Shown: positions 21,766 to 35,142, numbered from the stretch's first letter. The stretch: 64,000 nt of DNA from Coniferiporia sulphurascens (GCA_002794785.1 NBBA01000006.1:1984001-2048000), one strand, 5' to 3'. Translations and numbers: made by a program. Notes: generated by a model from the letters alone, not told the origin.

Positions 21766-22745
21766 CTCTGAAATAAGTGATTACTGGATCGGCGATGTAG
21801 ATCCCTCCAATATTCTTTGATAATGACATCTCGTTTAGCGACGTCGTCGACAAAAAACACACGTTTGCCTCCTGGAGGCACACGACGTGAACAGATCCGT
21901 TGCTCTGAAGGCACTTTGTTCCGTGCGGATTGTCCACTTTGGCATCGACAATTGGTTCGTGGACAGAGGCATAGTGTGATCTCGCGTTGGAAGAAGGGGA
22001 AGAGGATGCCGGACAGTACAAACATAGCGGAGTAAAACCGAACAGCTCGTTTCGTCTGAGAGCCAATATCGGCGCGAGCTGATAGTCCCAGACGTATCAG
22101 ACCAGTGGAGACGAGAGCACAGGGTTTCCCAGCTAATATATGGCATTCCAACCAAGTCTGGTCGAGCGCGGGGCAGGACTTGTACACAGGACGTAGTTTC
22201 ATCATCGTCATCTTCCGTCGTCTTACTCTCTATCTTACCCAGAGAAACGAGCTGATTCTAGTAGACTGGGCCGGAAAATTCACCAGTGTGGACAACTTTC
22301 TTTACCTGCATACGTGTGGAGATGACAGAAGAGATGTCTGGTTTCGAGTCGGAGCCATCGAATTCTCCCTTGCAGCCTGTATCTCTTCTATTACAACATA
22401 CTGTACCAGATGTTCAAGTTGATCTGCCGCGAACGAAAGTTAGCGGTCAGAGATAAATAACCAAGCTTAGCACCGGTTGATCACTGTGAGAAGTTTCTTA
22501 GTAAGTAATATACATACGAGCAGTGAGAATCCTTCTTTCTCTTTTCCCGCCATTTCATTCAAAATCTTATTTTTGAATGTCAACCAATCCGAAGGCATAT
22601 CCACCGCGTCCGAGTCTGCCTTCCGCAAGTAATAGGTCTTGAACCGCTCAGCCTCGGCGACGTGTGTGCCGGAAGTCATACCTATGCCCTTGATTGCCGA
22701 CTTTTTGTACGCTTATACTGAGGTAAAGTCTGTCCGGAGAAAGGA
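21766..22745 (-). pseudogene. Truncated FunK1 kinase copy
   Basis: Similar to the FunK1 gene at 23472-25784. MTSGTHVAEAERFKTYYLRK and DAVDMPSDWLTFKN correspond to its N-terminal region, and LPRARPDLVGMPYISWETL, LHWSDTSGTI and SRRQTCVF appear with frame changes and stops. The copy ends near 21780 at KEYWRDLHRR, before the ATP-binding and catalytic loops, where the HNH tail begins. It lacks the HRD motif and cannot encode a kinase. Confidence 0.8.
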
Positions 22746-23471
22746 TCGCTCATAGTCGTGGTTAAATTGGGAAGGTTAAGTTCGACTTTTGCAAGTTTAT
22801 GCCGTAATCATCATTTGTCATATCGAGCAAGCCACAGCCCCTTCCCCGCCGCCGTTGCCATTCAGTACGACCTGCGAAATAAAGTGGTTACATGCCATAC
22901 GCAATGGACAGAAGCACTGCTTCGATCCCACAGCCCATTCGGAATCTTGCGTTACAATCGCGGCAACAACAGCCTCGCCGTATAGCTAGGAGGCAGTCGC
23001 TAACTACTGTGTATAGATACATCGTTCTTGAAAAACACATACGATATGAGTTGCAGGGGTAGAAAACAAAACTAGAGGCCAATTTATATGAGTTACAGGA
23101 TGCCGTGAGTATACTATATCTATAAGAATGCGAATCATATGCGGTTAGAGACGATGATATGATGATATCGTGACAGTAAATCCAGGATTGAATAGGAGAA
23201 GAAAAATGTTTAGATGTGTCCACCGGGTGAGAAAATGCGGTAAGTCTTTGTCCCGTGCGTCGATAATAGTGTGTTGTACGATATGGTAGAAAAAGACCAA
23301 GTCTAAAGGTCAGACCGTCACGCTGCATCGCTACAATTTCCAGATGCCATCGACAGGCCGTAAATGGTCTTTGCACTGTTTCGGGTGCTCCGCCTCCTAG
23401 TAGTGTTGTCACTCTCACCGCGTTGCCCGAGGTCGGCAGCTGTACCTTTCCGAATTAGTGTATCCCTGCGC
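22746..23471. other. Intergenic, no gene seen
   Basis: Several short frames on both strands without recognisable domains. It lies between the 3' end of the FunK1 gene and the start of the truncated FunK1 copy. Confidence 0.5.
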
Positions 23472-25784
23472 CTAATCCACGTGAAACCCACGGCCTCTCT
23501 GCCCCATTCCGGATATAATCCGTGCTCCCTTTAAGCGTTTGGTTGGCGGATGCGCCTCAGTCTTCGAGGCATCTTCCTTATCACGAGTTCGCTTCAGTCT
23601 GTTCAATGACTTCTTCGAGTAACCTATTTCGGTCCCAATATTGACAGCGCGCTGGGGTTCCCAAGGTTGCCTCGTTTCTAGTCGCAAGGCAATCGGATCG
23701 TCTTTCAGCAGTACGATCCCATCGAGTAAGAGACGGCTCATCGCTTCGTGGCAATGGTCCTCGGGAAGATCATATTCTTTCCACAAAGCCCATTCAACCG
23801 CGACGTAACACGTTAACAGGCACATCATCTCGCACATAATACCCAGACAAGGGTGAAGAATCTCCAGCCATTCCTCCACTGTTGTTGTGCGGAGGATAGT
23901 ATCCCTGGTATCTGTAGCCCCCTCCTCGAAGGTATGCCATTTAAACACCCTCATCAAATGTTCAGCCTTTTTAGATATTTGTTTCTCCTCATTTACTGGC
24001 CAGGCGTGGAGAACTTGGTAGACAAGCACCCAGTAAGCGGATTCGACATCGTGGCAGCCGCAATGTTCTACAGGAACTTTTGCCGTTATAGGGATACCCT
24101 TCATAGAAGGCGTATTATTGATGGCATTGCTGTAGAAGTCGTACTTTTCAGAACCGTATGCCTTCAAGTAGAGCTCTTTGGCTTTGCCCAACAATTCCGG
24201 AAATTATCCCAATCGATCAGCATTCCTGCTTCCTTCACTTCCGTCCTAAACAGTGCGCAACATTACGACCAACCCCATGATAAATAACATGGGCTGCACG
24301 TACTTCGAAGGATCAAGGACCTGATTTATAAACTTCACGTCAGGATAGTCATCCAATTTCGTATCGTGGTGAATCGGATCAATAAGGATATTGTTCTGGC
24401 TTATATCGCGATGCAGCGTCCGTTTCTTCAGAAGACAGAGTCTGTGTCCTTTTATAAGATACAAATTAGCACCATATCACACAAGAAGCGGGGAAAGCCA
24501 GCTTACCCTGAAGGCTGTCATATAAGACCATTAATAATTGACGTACAGATGTTCGCTCCGCTAGGGGCTTCCCTATACTCTTCAAGACAGACCTCTGCTT
24601 CTCACGACGCGGAGCGGAGCGGTCACCACTCACAGTCTTTATCACTGTATCCGTTCCGGAGTGCACGTCAGTTGTTCTCAGGGGAACTTTAGTATTGTCA
24701 TTGTCCATCAAAACCGTCTCCGAGAAATCAACTTGTACCACACCAGGAACTCCTTTGATTCTCTCAAGAATGGCTGATTCTTTGAATCGAGGACGCATAT
24801 CTCTCCACTGATCTTTGATGATTCTCTTTGCGGCTTCGTCAACGAAAACACACGTTTGCCTCCCATGGGCAGACGACGCGAACAAAACCTTTGCCCTAAA
24901 AGCATTTTGTTTCGTGTGGGTATTGATAATCCACCTTGGTGACAACGACCGACCCAGGGATAGAGACATGGTGTGGTCTCGCGAAGGAAGGAGAGGGAGA
25001 GGGTGCCATACGGTACAGACATAGCGTAGCAAGACCGACCAGTTTGTATCTTTTGAAAGCCAGTATAGCCGAGAGCAGAAAATTCCAGATGTATCGGACC
25101 AGTGGAGACGAAAGCACAGGGTCTCCCAGCTAATATACAGCATGCCAGCCAAGTCTGGTCGGGCACGAGGCAGGAGTTGTAAGCAGGAGATGGTTTGACC
25201 ATCGCCATCATCCGCTGGTTTGCACTTAACCTCGCCTAGAGAGACGATCCGATTCCAGTAGATTGGACCAGAGAATTTACCATCACGAACAACTTTCTTG
25301 GCCTGTTTGCGTGTAGAGATGACAGAGGAGATGTCGAGTTTCAAATCGGAGCCATCAAATGTTCTTTTGCAGCCCGCATCCCTTGTATTGCAAAATACCA
25401 GGCATTGAGCTACTGCGAATGAAAGTTAGCGGACAGAAATAAGCAGTGGCTTAGCATGGGTTGCTCACTACTATCTTTGTTCGACTTGCTCACTGAGAGA
25501 CTTATCTTAGTCAGTAGCCTGCACACAAGCAGAGAAAGTCTTGCTTTCTCCTTTCCTGTCATTTCATTTGAAATGTTCTTTTTGAATGTCAACCAATCCG
25601 AAGGCATATCCACCGCGTCCGACTTCTGCAAGTAATAGTAGATCTCGAATCGCTCAACCTCGGCGACGTGTGCATCGCAAGACATGACCACAAGCTTGAC
25701 GGCACCGAGGTAGCCGAATTTCCGTATGTGTTTTTGAGGTACTAGATCTGTCCCGCGAAAGGACTGGTTATGGTCGTCGTTCAA
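23472..25784 (-). CDS. FunK1-type protein kinase, with one apparent frameshift
   Basis: FunK1 is a eukaryotic-type kinase family expanded in Agaricomycetes. Exons 25469-25784, 24507-25412, 24304-24448 and then 24245 leftward join in frame. Landmarks are: SDWLTFKKN in the N-terminal region; SGPIYWNRIVSLGEVKCKP; LPRARPDLAGMLYISWETL; LHWSDTSGIF; FVDEAAKRIIKDQWRD; GVPGVVQVDFSET; TLHRDISQNNILID, the HRD-x4-N catalytic loop; GMLIDWD, the metal-binding Asp in place of DFG; CHDVESAYWVLVYQ; and a basic C-terminus (KRLKRTRDKED, PTKRLKG). At about 24195-24205, after LIDWDNFR, one base seems to be missing. The downstream frame, LLGKAKELYLKAYG, is otherwise open to the stop at 23472. Either the gene is newly broken or this is a sequencing error. 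Substrate unknown. Confidence 0.8.
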
Positions 25785-26025
25785 GTTTGAGAGTTAAGTT
25801 CTCTCGAAGTTCGACTTCAACCTTGAGATTTCGATGAAAACGGTAACTACGTGACACGATAGTGCGCGTGTGACAGCAGCGCGTCAAGGTCACCCGGGCC
25901 GACGTCCAAATTTCCACTTGAATTACATTCATCGGTATTCAACCCAGGCGTCCGGGTTCAAAACTCTCGTCTCTTAAAAAACTTCAAGTTCAATACCACG
26001 TCTGAACACCAATTCCGAAGAAAAA

Positions 26026-27131
26026 ATGCGGCCCTCGTCGCCCTCGATTCCCGAGCGTGACTTTACGCTCGAGGCGCTCAAGCAGTCCTTGCGCGTCGAC
26101 GGGCGCAGCCCTCTCGACATGCGTCCCGTCGAAATCGCCTTCGGGCCTGAGCTTGGTTGGGTAGAGTGCGCGTTGGGAAAGACGAGGTGTGTCGGCCGTT
26201 ATACGGCTCCGAGAATGAGAACGCACTGTTGATGGCATTCTGCGAACAGAGTACTCGCGCAGGTGGACGCGAAGATGGTGAAACCACCGGAAGACCGACC
26301 GCTCGAGGGAATCATCAGCATACACTCGGAGATCTCCCCGATGGCGTCGAGCGAGTATGAACCTGGCCGGTAGGTGCGTATGCCCTCGCGACGCAGGCTG
26401 AATGCGCGCTGATATGCTCAACTCTTCCGTATACAGTCCGGAGGAGGAGGAGGAGGTTCTGATCACACGAATGCTGGAGAAGGTACTGCGCAGGAGTGAC
26501 GCGGTAGACAAAGAGTCTCTGTGTGTGCTAGCGGGGCAGCGGGTTCGTCGCGTCGTCTTCCCCGTCTTTGTTACCTTTTTTTAAGTCCACCATTTTATTT
26601 TTACGTAGGTTTGGCATTTGCGGTTGACGATGCACTACCTCGCAGACGCAGGGAACATGATGGACTGCGCTTGTCTGGCCGGGATAGTCGCCCTGAAGCA
26701 CTTTAGGAGACCAGAGGTCGAGGTCATCGGTGACGAAGTCACGATCGTAAGAGCATATTCCGGCTTCTCTCTAATATTACTACTGTTTGACGATTCTCCT
26801 CCAGCACCCGCCGACTGAACGCGCACCCGTTCCGCTTTCGCTGCACCACACGCCGTTCTGCCTGACGTTTGCGTACTTCGATGCCGAGGGGACGCCACCC
26901 ATCCTGGACCCGGCGCGGCTCGAGCAGACGCTTGCGACGGGCACGCTCTCTGTCGCGCTCAACGCACAACGCGAGCTGTGCGTCGTGCAGAAGGCGGGGG
27001 GCGTGCCGCTCGCCCCGGACGAGATTGTGAGGATTATCGAGGTGGGCGTCGTGAAGGTGCGGGACCTGGATGCGCTCGTCGAGGCGCGGCTGCGGGAAGA
27101 TTGGGCCGGCAGAAACGTGGAGGTCAGATAG
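26026..27131 (+). CDS. RRP45: RRP45 (EXOSC9), RNA exosome ring subunit
   Basis: Five exons (26026-26186, 26250-26369, 26437-26542, 26609-26746, 26805-27131) give 283 residues in one frame. RRP45 is an RNase PH-fold subunit of the nine-subunit exosome core, acting in nuclear and cytoplasmic 3' RNA processing and decay. Features include ERDFTLEALKQSLRVDGRSP at the N-terminus; a VLAQVDAKMVKPPEDRPLEG strand-loop; ISPMASSEYEPGRP; ESLCVLAGQRVWHLRLTMHY; LADAGNMMDCACLAG; and IHPPTERAPVPLSLHH. The length is usual for fungal orthologues, and the catalytic residues of bacterial RNase PH are not expected. The gene looks intact and single-copy, a housekeeping anchor between two conflict-type gene clusters. 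Confidence 0.92.
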
Positions 27132-27159
27132 TACTGTATTTACTGGTAGGCCACTGAGA

Positions 27160-27880
27160 CCAACTTATTTACCATCCATGGCGGAGCGTTCAAGAGAGTC
27201 ATAGTTCGAGACGTGATGAGTAGCATGTTGGGCGCGCAGGGCTACGGTCCGCACTTTGTAAAAATGCTTTATCGCAATATGCATCTATTCGTCAATACCG
27301 TACGAGGGAGCTGAAGAAAGCAGCCTCGTTTAACTTTTTCGCAGCTATATAATGGTAATTACTTACAGCCGATTCCCCTTTTTATAATCGTGTTTTAACC
27401 TTTTCAAACACTGTAGTCAGGAACTAAATAATAATAAATTAGTGTACATGCACCTAAAACATGGATATACACCGTTGAGGGGGGGGAAAGAAAAATAAGG
27501 TGAACAAATGCGACTTTCGTGGCTTCGTCATACGGTCTAATGATCCGTTAACCAGCCTTGTACTTTTTCTACGGTCACTTTCTTGCGTTCATCCTCAGCA
27601 GCCTTCCTCAAATCCTCCGACTTCTTTTGACTAGCGTACCGAAAAGCCATCAACATGTCAAGCGTGTCTATGTCGTCGTATTCTTCGTCCTCAGACATTC
27701 CCTCGGCCCGATTCTGACGCCGCTCACGCCGCTCTCTTGCTCGTTTCTCTTTCTTCTCTTTCCGCGCTTTCCTCCACTCCTCCCTTCCTTGATTCCGTGT
27801 ATCCCGAGGATAATACTTGTCCTGCGTGTGTCGCTTTACAGTTGCCAGTGCCGAGGGAGGCGCCCATGCATTAAGGGCCG
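27160..27880 (-). repeat. Duplicated segment, copy 2
   Basis: Counterpart of 20960-21765. It includes the 3' end of the intact HNH gene and about 380 bp downstream of its stop. A run of eight G near 27480 interrupts the similarity. Confidence 0.85.
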
Positions 27881-28771
27881 CGCTTCCATAAATCATGGAG
27901 TAAATCACTTCCGGAGGTCGCGTATCTTCGTTCAAGAAAGCCGCAGATTTGCCGTGACTAGCGAGGACCAAAAAATCCGGACCACGTTGCTCAAAGCAAT
28001 GAAGAGTAACAAGATATGCCTCGGGGTCACCACCCTGAACGATGTCGTCCGTTTTGAGTATGACATTCGGTGTCTTAATCAGACGCGTCGATAAGTAAGG
28101 ACTAATCGTTTAGGTAAAGGATCGTACCTGTAGGAAGGCAATCATACGCTTATCTAGAAGTCTATGAAGATGAACCCACAGAAAAAGCATGTTTCGGATG
28201 TCGCTGATCTCTTCGATGACTGTAAGACCTGCGCTTCGTTCTTCGGTAAGACGCTTTATATACTGATAACGTAGAGTTAACCAGTGAGGTTATAATGGTC
28301 ATCGAAGATATGACTGACTGCGTCTCCCTTCACGTGTGGGATAAGATGACAAGCGTCGCAGAGATCTTCCGCGGCTCTCGAGAAAGGACACGCTCCGTAT
28401 TGCACGATCAGTTCGTTCCGAATCGTCGTACTGCAACCACTTTGAGAGGAGTGCTCGCTCGTGACCTTACTTATGACATCGGGATCAGCGAAATGAGTAG
28501 CGTTGGTGGCATGGAAGTAGTAGATATCTCCAGCGTTGACAAGGTCATCCAAATCACAAGGAATTGACTTGTCCTGAGTGAGGGTAAGAACACCCACTGA
28601 ACCCGTCACAGCGTATCCCAGGTAGCTTAGCCATTTACGCGGCTTGACTGCATACAGAGGGAAGAGGTCCGGGGGAATAGCCAGAGCAGTAAACCAGTTC
28701 GAGTCTTCTTCTTCAGAAGCGAATCGGAGGTTTAGCGATACCAGAGTGTTATTCAACGACATGGTGGACAC
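27537..28771 (-). CDS. HNH endonuclease domain protein
   Basis: Three exons (28282-28771, 28128-28240, 27537-28073) give 379 residues; the first intron would be only 41 nt. The HNH_2-type core RNELIVQYGACPFS, then CDACHLIPHVKGD, then HIFDDHYN, lies at about 125-163, and the second part ISDIRNMLFLWVHLHRLLDK follows as in fungal HNH_2 proteins. The His of ACHLIP is the likely metal-binding catalytic residue. The C-terminus is charged: a long basic helix (KARKEKKEKRARERRERRQ) and an acidic DEEYDDIDTLD, ending KVQGWLTDH. These proteins are numerous in Agaricomycetes and mostly of unknown role. Its tail is duplicated at 21.4 kb, fused to a FunK1 remnant. Confidence 0.82.
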
Positions 28772-29440
28772 TGGGTGATCATGTTCCGCGGCGGCTTGCC
28801 ACTGGCAGTCAGTAGTCGCCCAGGCTGAAGCCGGAGTAGGCCGCTCTGTAGCAGGTCACGCGACCGTCACGGTGGCTACAGAACACGCGTCTGATTTTTA
28901 ACAATATTAGCGTCCGGTTTGCACGAACAGTCTGAAAAAGACTCGCCTCCTTCGAGTGTATTTGACGTAACGGATTCGATAAGGATGATTGGAGCACAAT
29001 ACGTCGCGAATTGTGATTCGGCGGTGAGAGAAAGGCCTGGCAGCGTGGATTCGCCGCCACGCGCGCGAGTGAATTGCGAACCCGGTTCTATTCTGTGCTA
29101 TCATTAGGTCGGGGTCTTCCCTTCGCGAAGCAGATCCTCAGGGCTACCGTCCGTGTCGGGGATTTGCAAGAAAGCTGAGAGCGCCCGAGAGTCCGACCAG
29201 CCTGAACACACTTGAGCGCGCTTTCCCAAGTCACGTTTTCTTTTACTCAGATGCAGGTCACGTGCGGTCACGCCAGCGGATGCCCGTTTACTTAGTCAGA
29301 GCCCCTAGAAATTTCTGCCCGGAGTCGCGCGATCCGCTTGCGCCAGTGCGTTTCCGAGCTTTATCTACCATCCTTGCTCTTTCACTCCTACACTCTCCGT
29401 CCCTTCCCTTCGTCGAAAAAGACAAAGCAAAGTATCTACA
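28772..29440. promoter_or_regulatory. Divergent intergenic region with CT-rich promoter tract of the peroxiredoxin
   Basis: Separates the minus-strand HNH gene and the plus-strand peroxiredoxin gene. A pyrimidine-rich stretch at about 29370-29415 lies just before the peroxiredoxin ATG, which is common in strongly expressed fungal genes. No clear TATA box was found. Confidence 0.45.
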
Positions 29441-30496
29441 ATGGTTGCCGCTGTGCAGAGACCCGCGCCTGAGTTCTCCGGCCCCGCCGTTGTCGATGGC
29501 CTCATCACCGACATTGCGTCCAAGGACTTCATCGGCCAGTGGTGAGCACGCTCAATTCCGCGTTTTTGCCCCTGTTCTTCGCTGACGACGTGTGGTTGGG
29601 TAGGGTTGTCCTGCTGTTTTACCCTATGTACGTTTCTCTGTCTTTTCTTTCTTTCTTTCTTTGATACGCCGAGCTGATGCGCGCGTTTTTGGGTAAAAGG
29701 GACTTCACCTTTGTCTGCCCGACGGAGATCCTCGCGTTCAACGACGCCATCAGCGCGTTCAAGGCCATCAACACCACTGTCATTGGTACGCGTCCACTTC
29801 CCTCATCCCATTGCATAATCACCGATTATTGCTTGCGTACACAGGCGTCTCTACTGACTCGCACTTCTCGCACCTCGCGTGGACGTCCAAGCCGCGCAAC
29901 GAGGGAGGTCTCGGCCCCGACCTCAAGCTCCCTCTCCTTGCAGACAAGTCGATGAAGATCTCGCGTGAGTACGGCGTCCTCCTCGAGGACGAGGGTATCG
30001 CGCTCCGCGGACTCTTCATCATCGACCCCAAGGGCATCCTTCGGTGAGTTTACGTGTCTTCCTTACTGTTTTCCTTCGGCCGAAGGCTGGGGGGCTGTAG
30101 CGCTCGTTCTCAGCCGGCGGTGTGGTAATTCAGACACTTATTCCTGTTCTTCCCTATTCCTCCGCACCCGCTTTACCCGACCCGACCCACCCCGACTCCC
30201 CAATCACTAGCCAGATCACGGTGAACGACCTCCCTGTTGGGCGCTCCGTCGAGGAGACCATCCGCCTCGTCAAGGCCTTCCAGTTCACCGTACGTCTCCT
30301 TGTCCCCTACCCCAAGCTATTCCTTGGTAATCCCCGTACTTACTTGACTCCCCTGGCGCAGGACGAGCACGGCGAGGTGTGCCCTGCAAACTGGACGGAG
30401 GGCTCGGCGACGATGAGGGCCGACCCGAAGGGCTCCCTCGAGTATTTCAACGCGGCGAACCCGAACCTCCCGAACAAGCGTAAGCGCGTCGATTGA
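29441..30496 (+). CDS. TSA1: Typical 2-Cys peroxiredoxin (TSA1/PRX1 type)
   Basis: Six exons (29441-29541, 29604-29627, 29700-29785, 29845-30043, 30211-30289, 30362-30496) give 207 residues. The enzyme reduces hydrogen peroxide and organic peroxides using thioredoxin. The start is [12 protein letters not shown], followed by [16 protein letters not shown] with the peroxidatic Cys near 49. [15 protein letters not shown] and [19 protein letters not shown] are family blocks. [20 protein letters not shown] precedes [27 protein letters not shown] carries the resolving Cys near 170. A C-terminal tail after the resolving Cys is present, as in overoxidation-sensitive eukaryotic forms. The second exon is only 24 nt. 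It appears fully intact. Confidence 0.95.
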
Positions 30497-31879
30497 TTCT
30501 CCCGCCCGACGGCCCCTCCCCTGCCTTTGCTGACCACCGCCCCCGTCCCCTTCTTTTCCCCTTCCCCTCATTTCTCTCCACCACGCGTTCTCAAAAATCT
30601 TTTTTGCGCATACTCGTCATGGTTCGGCCCGGCCCGCTTTTGATTCCTGCGCCCACCGGACTATCTACACCCATATTAATCCGCTTTCGTGAAAACATCT
30701 GAACAATTGATAATCGACTCTGCACGCCGTCTCGTGATCCTTGATCCTCGTCTATCCGCATTTATCATCGTCGTGGCCCGGTTCATCCCGCTCTATTCAC
30801 CCTTCTACCCTTGTTCTTGATCCCATCCGCATCGCTGCCCGTCATTTCCTTGTCTATATCCTCACGCCTGTCTTCCCCCCTTTTCGTCTCCGTCAACCCG
30901 TTACGTCCTCCGCCTGCCCGCGACACATCATGCAGACTAAATATGGTGCCCGCCCGTCCGAGTTTCGGGAGACTCCGAGCTAGAGTCGGAGTTCCCGTGT
31001 TCCCGACATAGACGTATACGTAGACGCCTAGAGGGCGAAGGGAGAGTCGGTGGGGGTTGATATAAGATATTTAATGATCGAGATACATAGATGAGTACGG
31101 CAGGTAGACGGAATCGAGTTTAGACATCGTATACGGCAGTACCTTAAGTGGGTAGATGAATAAGACATGATGATCACTGCTCTCTCTTTGCGTCACGGTG
31201 CTGCTAGTCATACATCGGGGTCGAGGTGGGGCATCACAACGACTGGTTGTAGTGCTGCCTGTCTAAGCCGCTTTAGTAGCGAAGAGAAAGAGAACGGTGT
31301 GGGCTACCTTTATATGCGTTGCGCGGAGGTGCTTTTCGTCCTCTAAGTACTGTATGATATGGCTAGCGAAGGCAAAGTGTGTGTTCACGTTTTCAAGTTG
31401 CAATAAATATTCCACGAGCTGATTGGTGTTGGTAAGAATGAACGTAAGTATGCATATCCAAAGAAAACAATTTAAACAAAATATGTTCCTCGCGACTCGC
31501 GTCCGAATTCTTCGCGCTCACACCCCTTGGGTATAGCGATTTAATTGTTTCGACTGAATGCGCATATAAGGTACCGGCTGCAGCCAGTTGGCACGACGTA
31601 TCTTTGTGGAAAAACAAACATGTACCCAAGCCTCACTGTCTGATAAGCACAAGGCGGCAAAGCATGGTAAGGGTAAAATCCTACTACCAATTCGTAAACG
31701 ATCACGATGCTCTACTTGACAAAGCCCGAAATGCACAAGTATGGTGCTCGTCTTAGGTGAGCGGCAAGTAATATGTGAACAAAACCTCCCTTCACTGCGG
31801 AGAATTAATGAGAGGAATTAATATTGTGCAATCAGTGACTATGATACCATGAAAAAGGTAAGGAAAGTACAATGCGCTC
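30497..31879. other. 3' flank of the peroxiredoxin gene and intergenic DNA
   Basis: A long CT-rich 3' flank (30500-30920) is followed by AT-richer DNA with no recognisable gene. The repeated unit begins at about 31880. Confidence 0.5.
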
Positions 31880-34330
31880 GCCGGCAGATCCCGGAATAAT
31901 TGCCTGGAAAATCATGTGGTACTGGTACCTGGATTGCGCATCGTCCTTTGTACTACCCACTGCCAGTCATCATGGCTGACTCTGAGTCCAGGATCGTTAT
32001 CATGGACATGGACTCCGGAAACTCAAGTTGTTCTTAGCATTTTTTACCGTATCGATTGGGTTTAATCGCCATCCTCAGTCCTCTGCGTCTGTCTGCCTTT
32101 CGGACCTTGGTCGGACATCATCAGACCCATATGGATTTCTGGAAGTACAAAAAGTTACGGTGAATCACGGTTTCGCTCCTTTATCGCAACGTCCCCTTTG
32201 ACCACTGCCATCCCCTCTAATCCCAGGCTCGGTCTTTGCCTGAGGCTAAGCGGTGCCCCAGCATTGTCTCTGGTCGCCATTTTTCACCTTTCACATCGCC
32301 TGAGACTCTTATAGCTGGTCGGATCTCGAGATCTCCAAATGTCCCGAGTCGTCGGGGGTCGACTTTCTCCGAACATGAAGTAACTCGCAAAAAATAAAGA
32401 CAGGTGAAGAAACCAAAGGTTTGTAGATAAATGATCTGGGATGGGAACTGAGTAGAAACTTGTCTGAATGATGGGTTAACCAGTACCAGGAATCGCGACG
32501 ATTCGTAAGTTATACGTCTAGTCGACTGTAGAGTACACTGAAGCTAATGCAATTCAGAATACTCTTCGGGCGACTGTAGTGGCCCGCGGTGGTCTTTTCC
32601 CGTAACTTGGGCATGCCTGAGCCTTTGCGGGTGCTGTTGATCAAGGACGACGTGAATCAGGCAATAACATTCAACGATATTGCGGTCGCGCCTCCTTCAG
32701 GACTATGGGCGTGCTCGATGCGCTTCCTCGGCGGGGCGTCCTCAGGTGCGTTGTCCTCGAAATCTCTTCGCGTTCTCTTGCTTCCTCGCTTCGGCTGTTC
32801 CTTCTTTTTCTCTCTCGTTGTTCCTTTGCCCATGACGGGGAGCATCTCTGGCTGCCTGCGGATGCGCAGACGGGGAATTGGAGTCTCCATAGAGACGAGC
32901 CTTCTGCGTCTCAACTCGCGCATCCCGTCTGGAACCACTAGAGTCGGAGGGATAGGCTCGTCGGCACGACCTTTTCCCTTCGCTTGACAGGAGATCGCGG
33001 CTGCACCATCGCATTTTTCCGCCCTAACCAAAAGACGGACGCGAGGTCGGGATATTTCTGGAGGGTGGGCCGCGAGCTCATCTACGTCGCCCCAGGGGCG
33101 AGTGGGTTTACCAGTCGCCTTGTCCGAAGGAGCGGTGTCAGTGGCGCTCTCCTTGCGTCTGTCCTTGCGTTTCTTCGCTTCCGCCGAAGGACCGGCAGGC
33201 CTTTTGTTTTTGTCTGACTTTGCCCACGCCTTATGGGCACGGGGTTTTTGTTGCTTAATGAACTGACCTAATTCTGGTTTGTTGAGGGCTATATGGTCAG
33301 GAAGTGCGTTGAAGAGGGGCCATACAAAGGCATATCGCATGCTCACCCTTTTTTTTAGTCTCTTCGGCTTTGCAGCGGCTGCTTGGGACCTTCGGGTTAT
33401 CTCTGGTTTTGTTAGGTTGGAGAGCACCGTTGCTCTCTAAGCCGTTATATACGCTGCCGAGGGCAACGGCGCCTTCATCCACAATTCCATAGATACCGTC
33501 TTTGGTCTCGGTTGTATCGTCTGCGGTGTCTTTAACTTCCCCAAGCCTCCGTAACCTTGCTCGTTCAGTATCGACTACATAGAGCAGCGCTCGAAAAGCA
33601 GTAATGCGTCCTTGAGGGACGACATGCTGTTGGCGCAACGATGTCGGGTCATTCGTTCTGCGCGGCAACTCCGCTTCCTTCATCCTAACGATAACTTTTG
33701 CCGCAGAGACCGTCCTAGCTGCATTGGTTTGGCCGCGAGCATTATGGTTAGGTTGTTCCATCCTAGCATTAGTGTGTCCCAAAACGAGGCCCTCTCGCTT
33801 TCTAGTTGCTGAACGAAGATTCATGGGCATGTCGATTCACTGACGAGGTTAAACGCAGACAGGTGAAGTCTCGAGGGATTATAAAGAGAGACGCGGCAGT
33901 GGTGGTTAGAGTGGGAGATGACAGGCTTTCGACCACTCGGCGGGTCGAGTTACTTTTCAACGACGGACCACGCAAAAGCGGACCGCCTCGTGCTCCGGTG
34001 GTTTGCGGTGTAGCTAAAGCTTGTATACTCTAATCCCTTTGTTCGGGTTTTTTGGCTAAGGCCCATTGTTCTATATCCAGTGGCGGCCGTGCCACGGTTC
34101 AAGTGGCAGGATACCGACTTTTTCCTTGGGTAAGACGTGTCAATTCCCCTCTCTCACAAAATAGAAAGCAGCGACATTGAAAACCTTGAAAACAAATTCA
34201 GAGACTCAAATTAACACTGCGAGATAGGGGGGACGGATAGGCAACTTGCCTAATGAGATATAAAATGGAGGTTTGGTGTGCATTTTGGGCGCTTCCTTGT
34301 TCCTCATTTGGTAGTCATCATAAACCTTGA
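31880..34330 (-). mobile_element. Novel repeated gene unit, copy A
   Basis: Read on the minus strand, the unit starts at 34330 with TCAAGGTTTATGA and ends near 31880. It shares with units B and D the start boundary, a CAAATAAGGAACAAGGAAGC module, an upstream GTATCCTGCC...CGTGGCACGGC block, the gene, and a 3' stretch containing GGTCAAAGGGGA, TTTTTGTACTTCC and GAGTTTCCGGAGTCCA. Its start boundary lies inside a GH53 gene. No terminal inverted repeat, poly(A) or transposase was seen. Confidence 0.75.
32657..33830 (-). CDS. Repeated-unit nuclear-type protein, copy A (unknown family)
   Basis: Exons 33347-33830 and 32657-33288 with a 58-nt phase-1 intron give 371 residues. It starts MPMNLRSATRKREG. 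Exon 1 holds an AKVIVRMKEAE motif, a VVPQGRITAFRALLYVVDTE segment that may be a short helical domain, and an acidic DEGAVALGSVYNG block. Exon 2 starts ALNKPELG and is strongly basic and disordered, with ISRPRVRLLVRAEK, QAKGKGRADEP, VVPDGMRELRRRRLVSMET, KKEQPKRGSKRTRRDFE and PPRKRIEHAH. The last two resemble nuclear localisation signals. No known domain is recognised. It is very close to copy B and clearly related to C and D. The frame is open throughout, so the copy could be functional. Confidence 0.7.
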
Positions 34331-35142
<812 letters not shown>

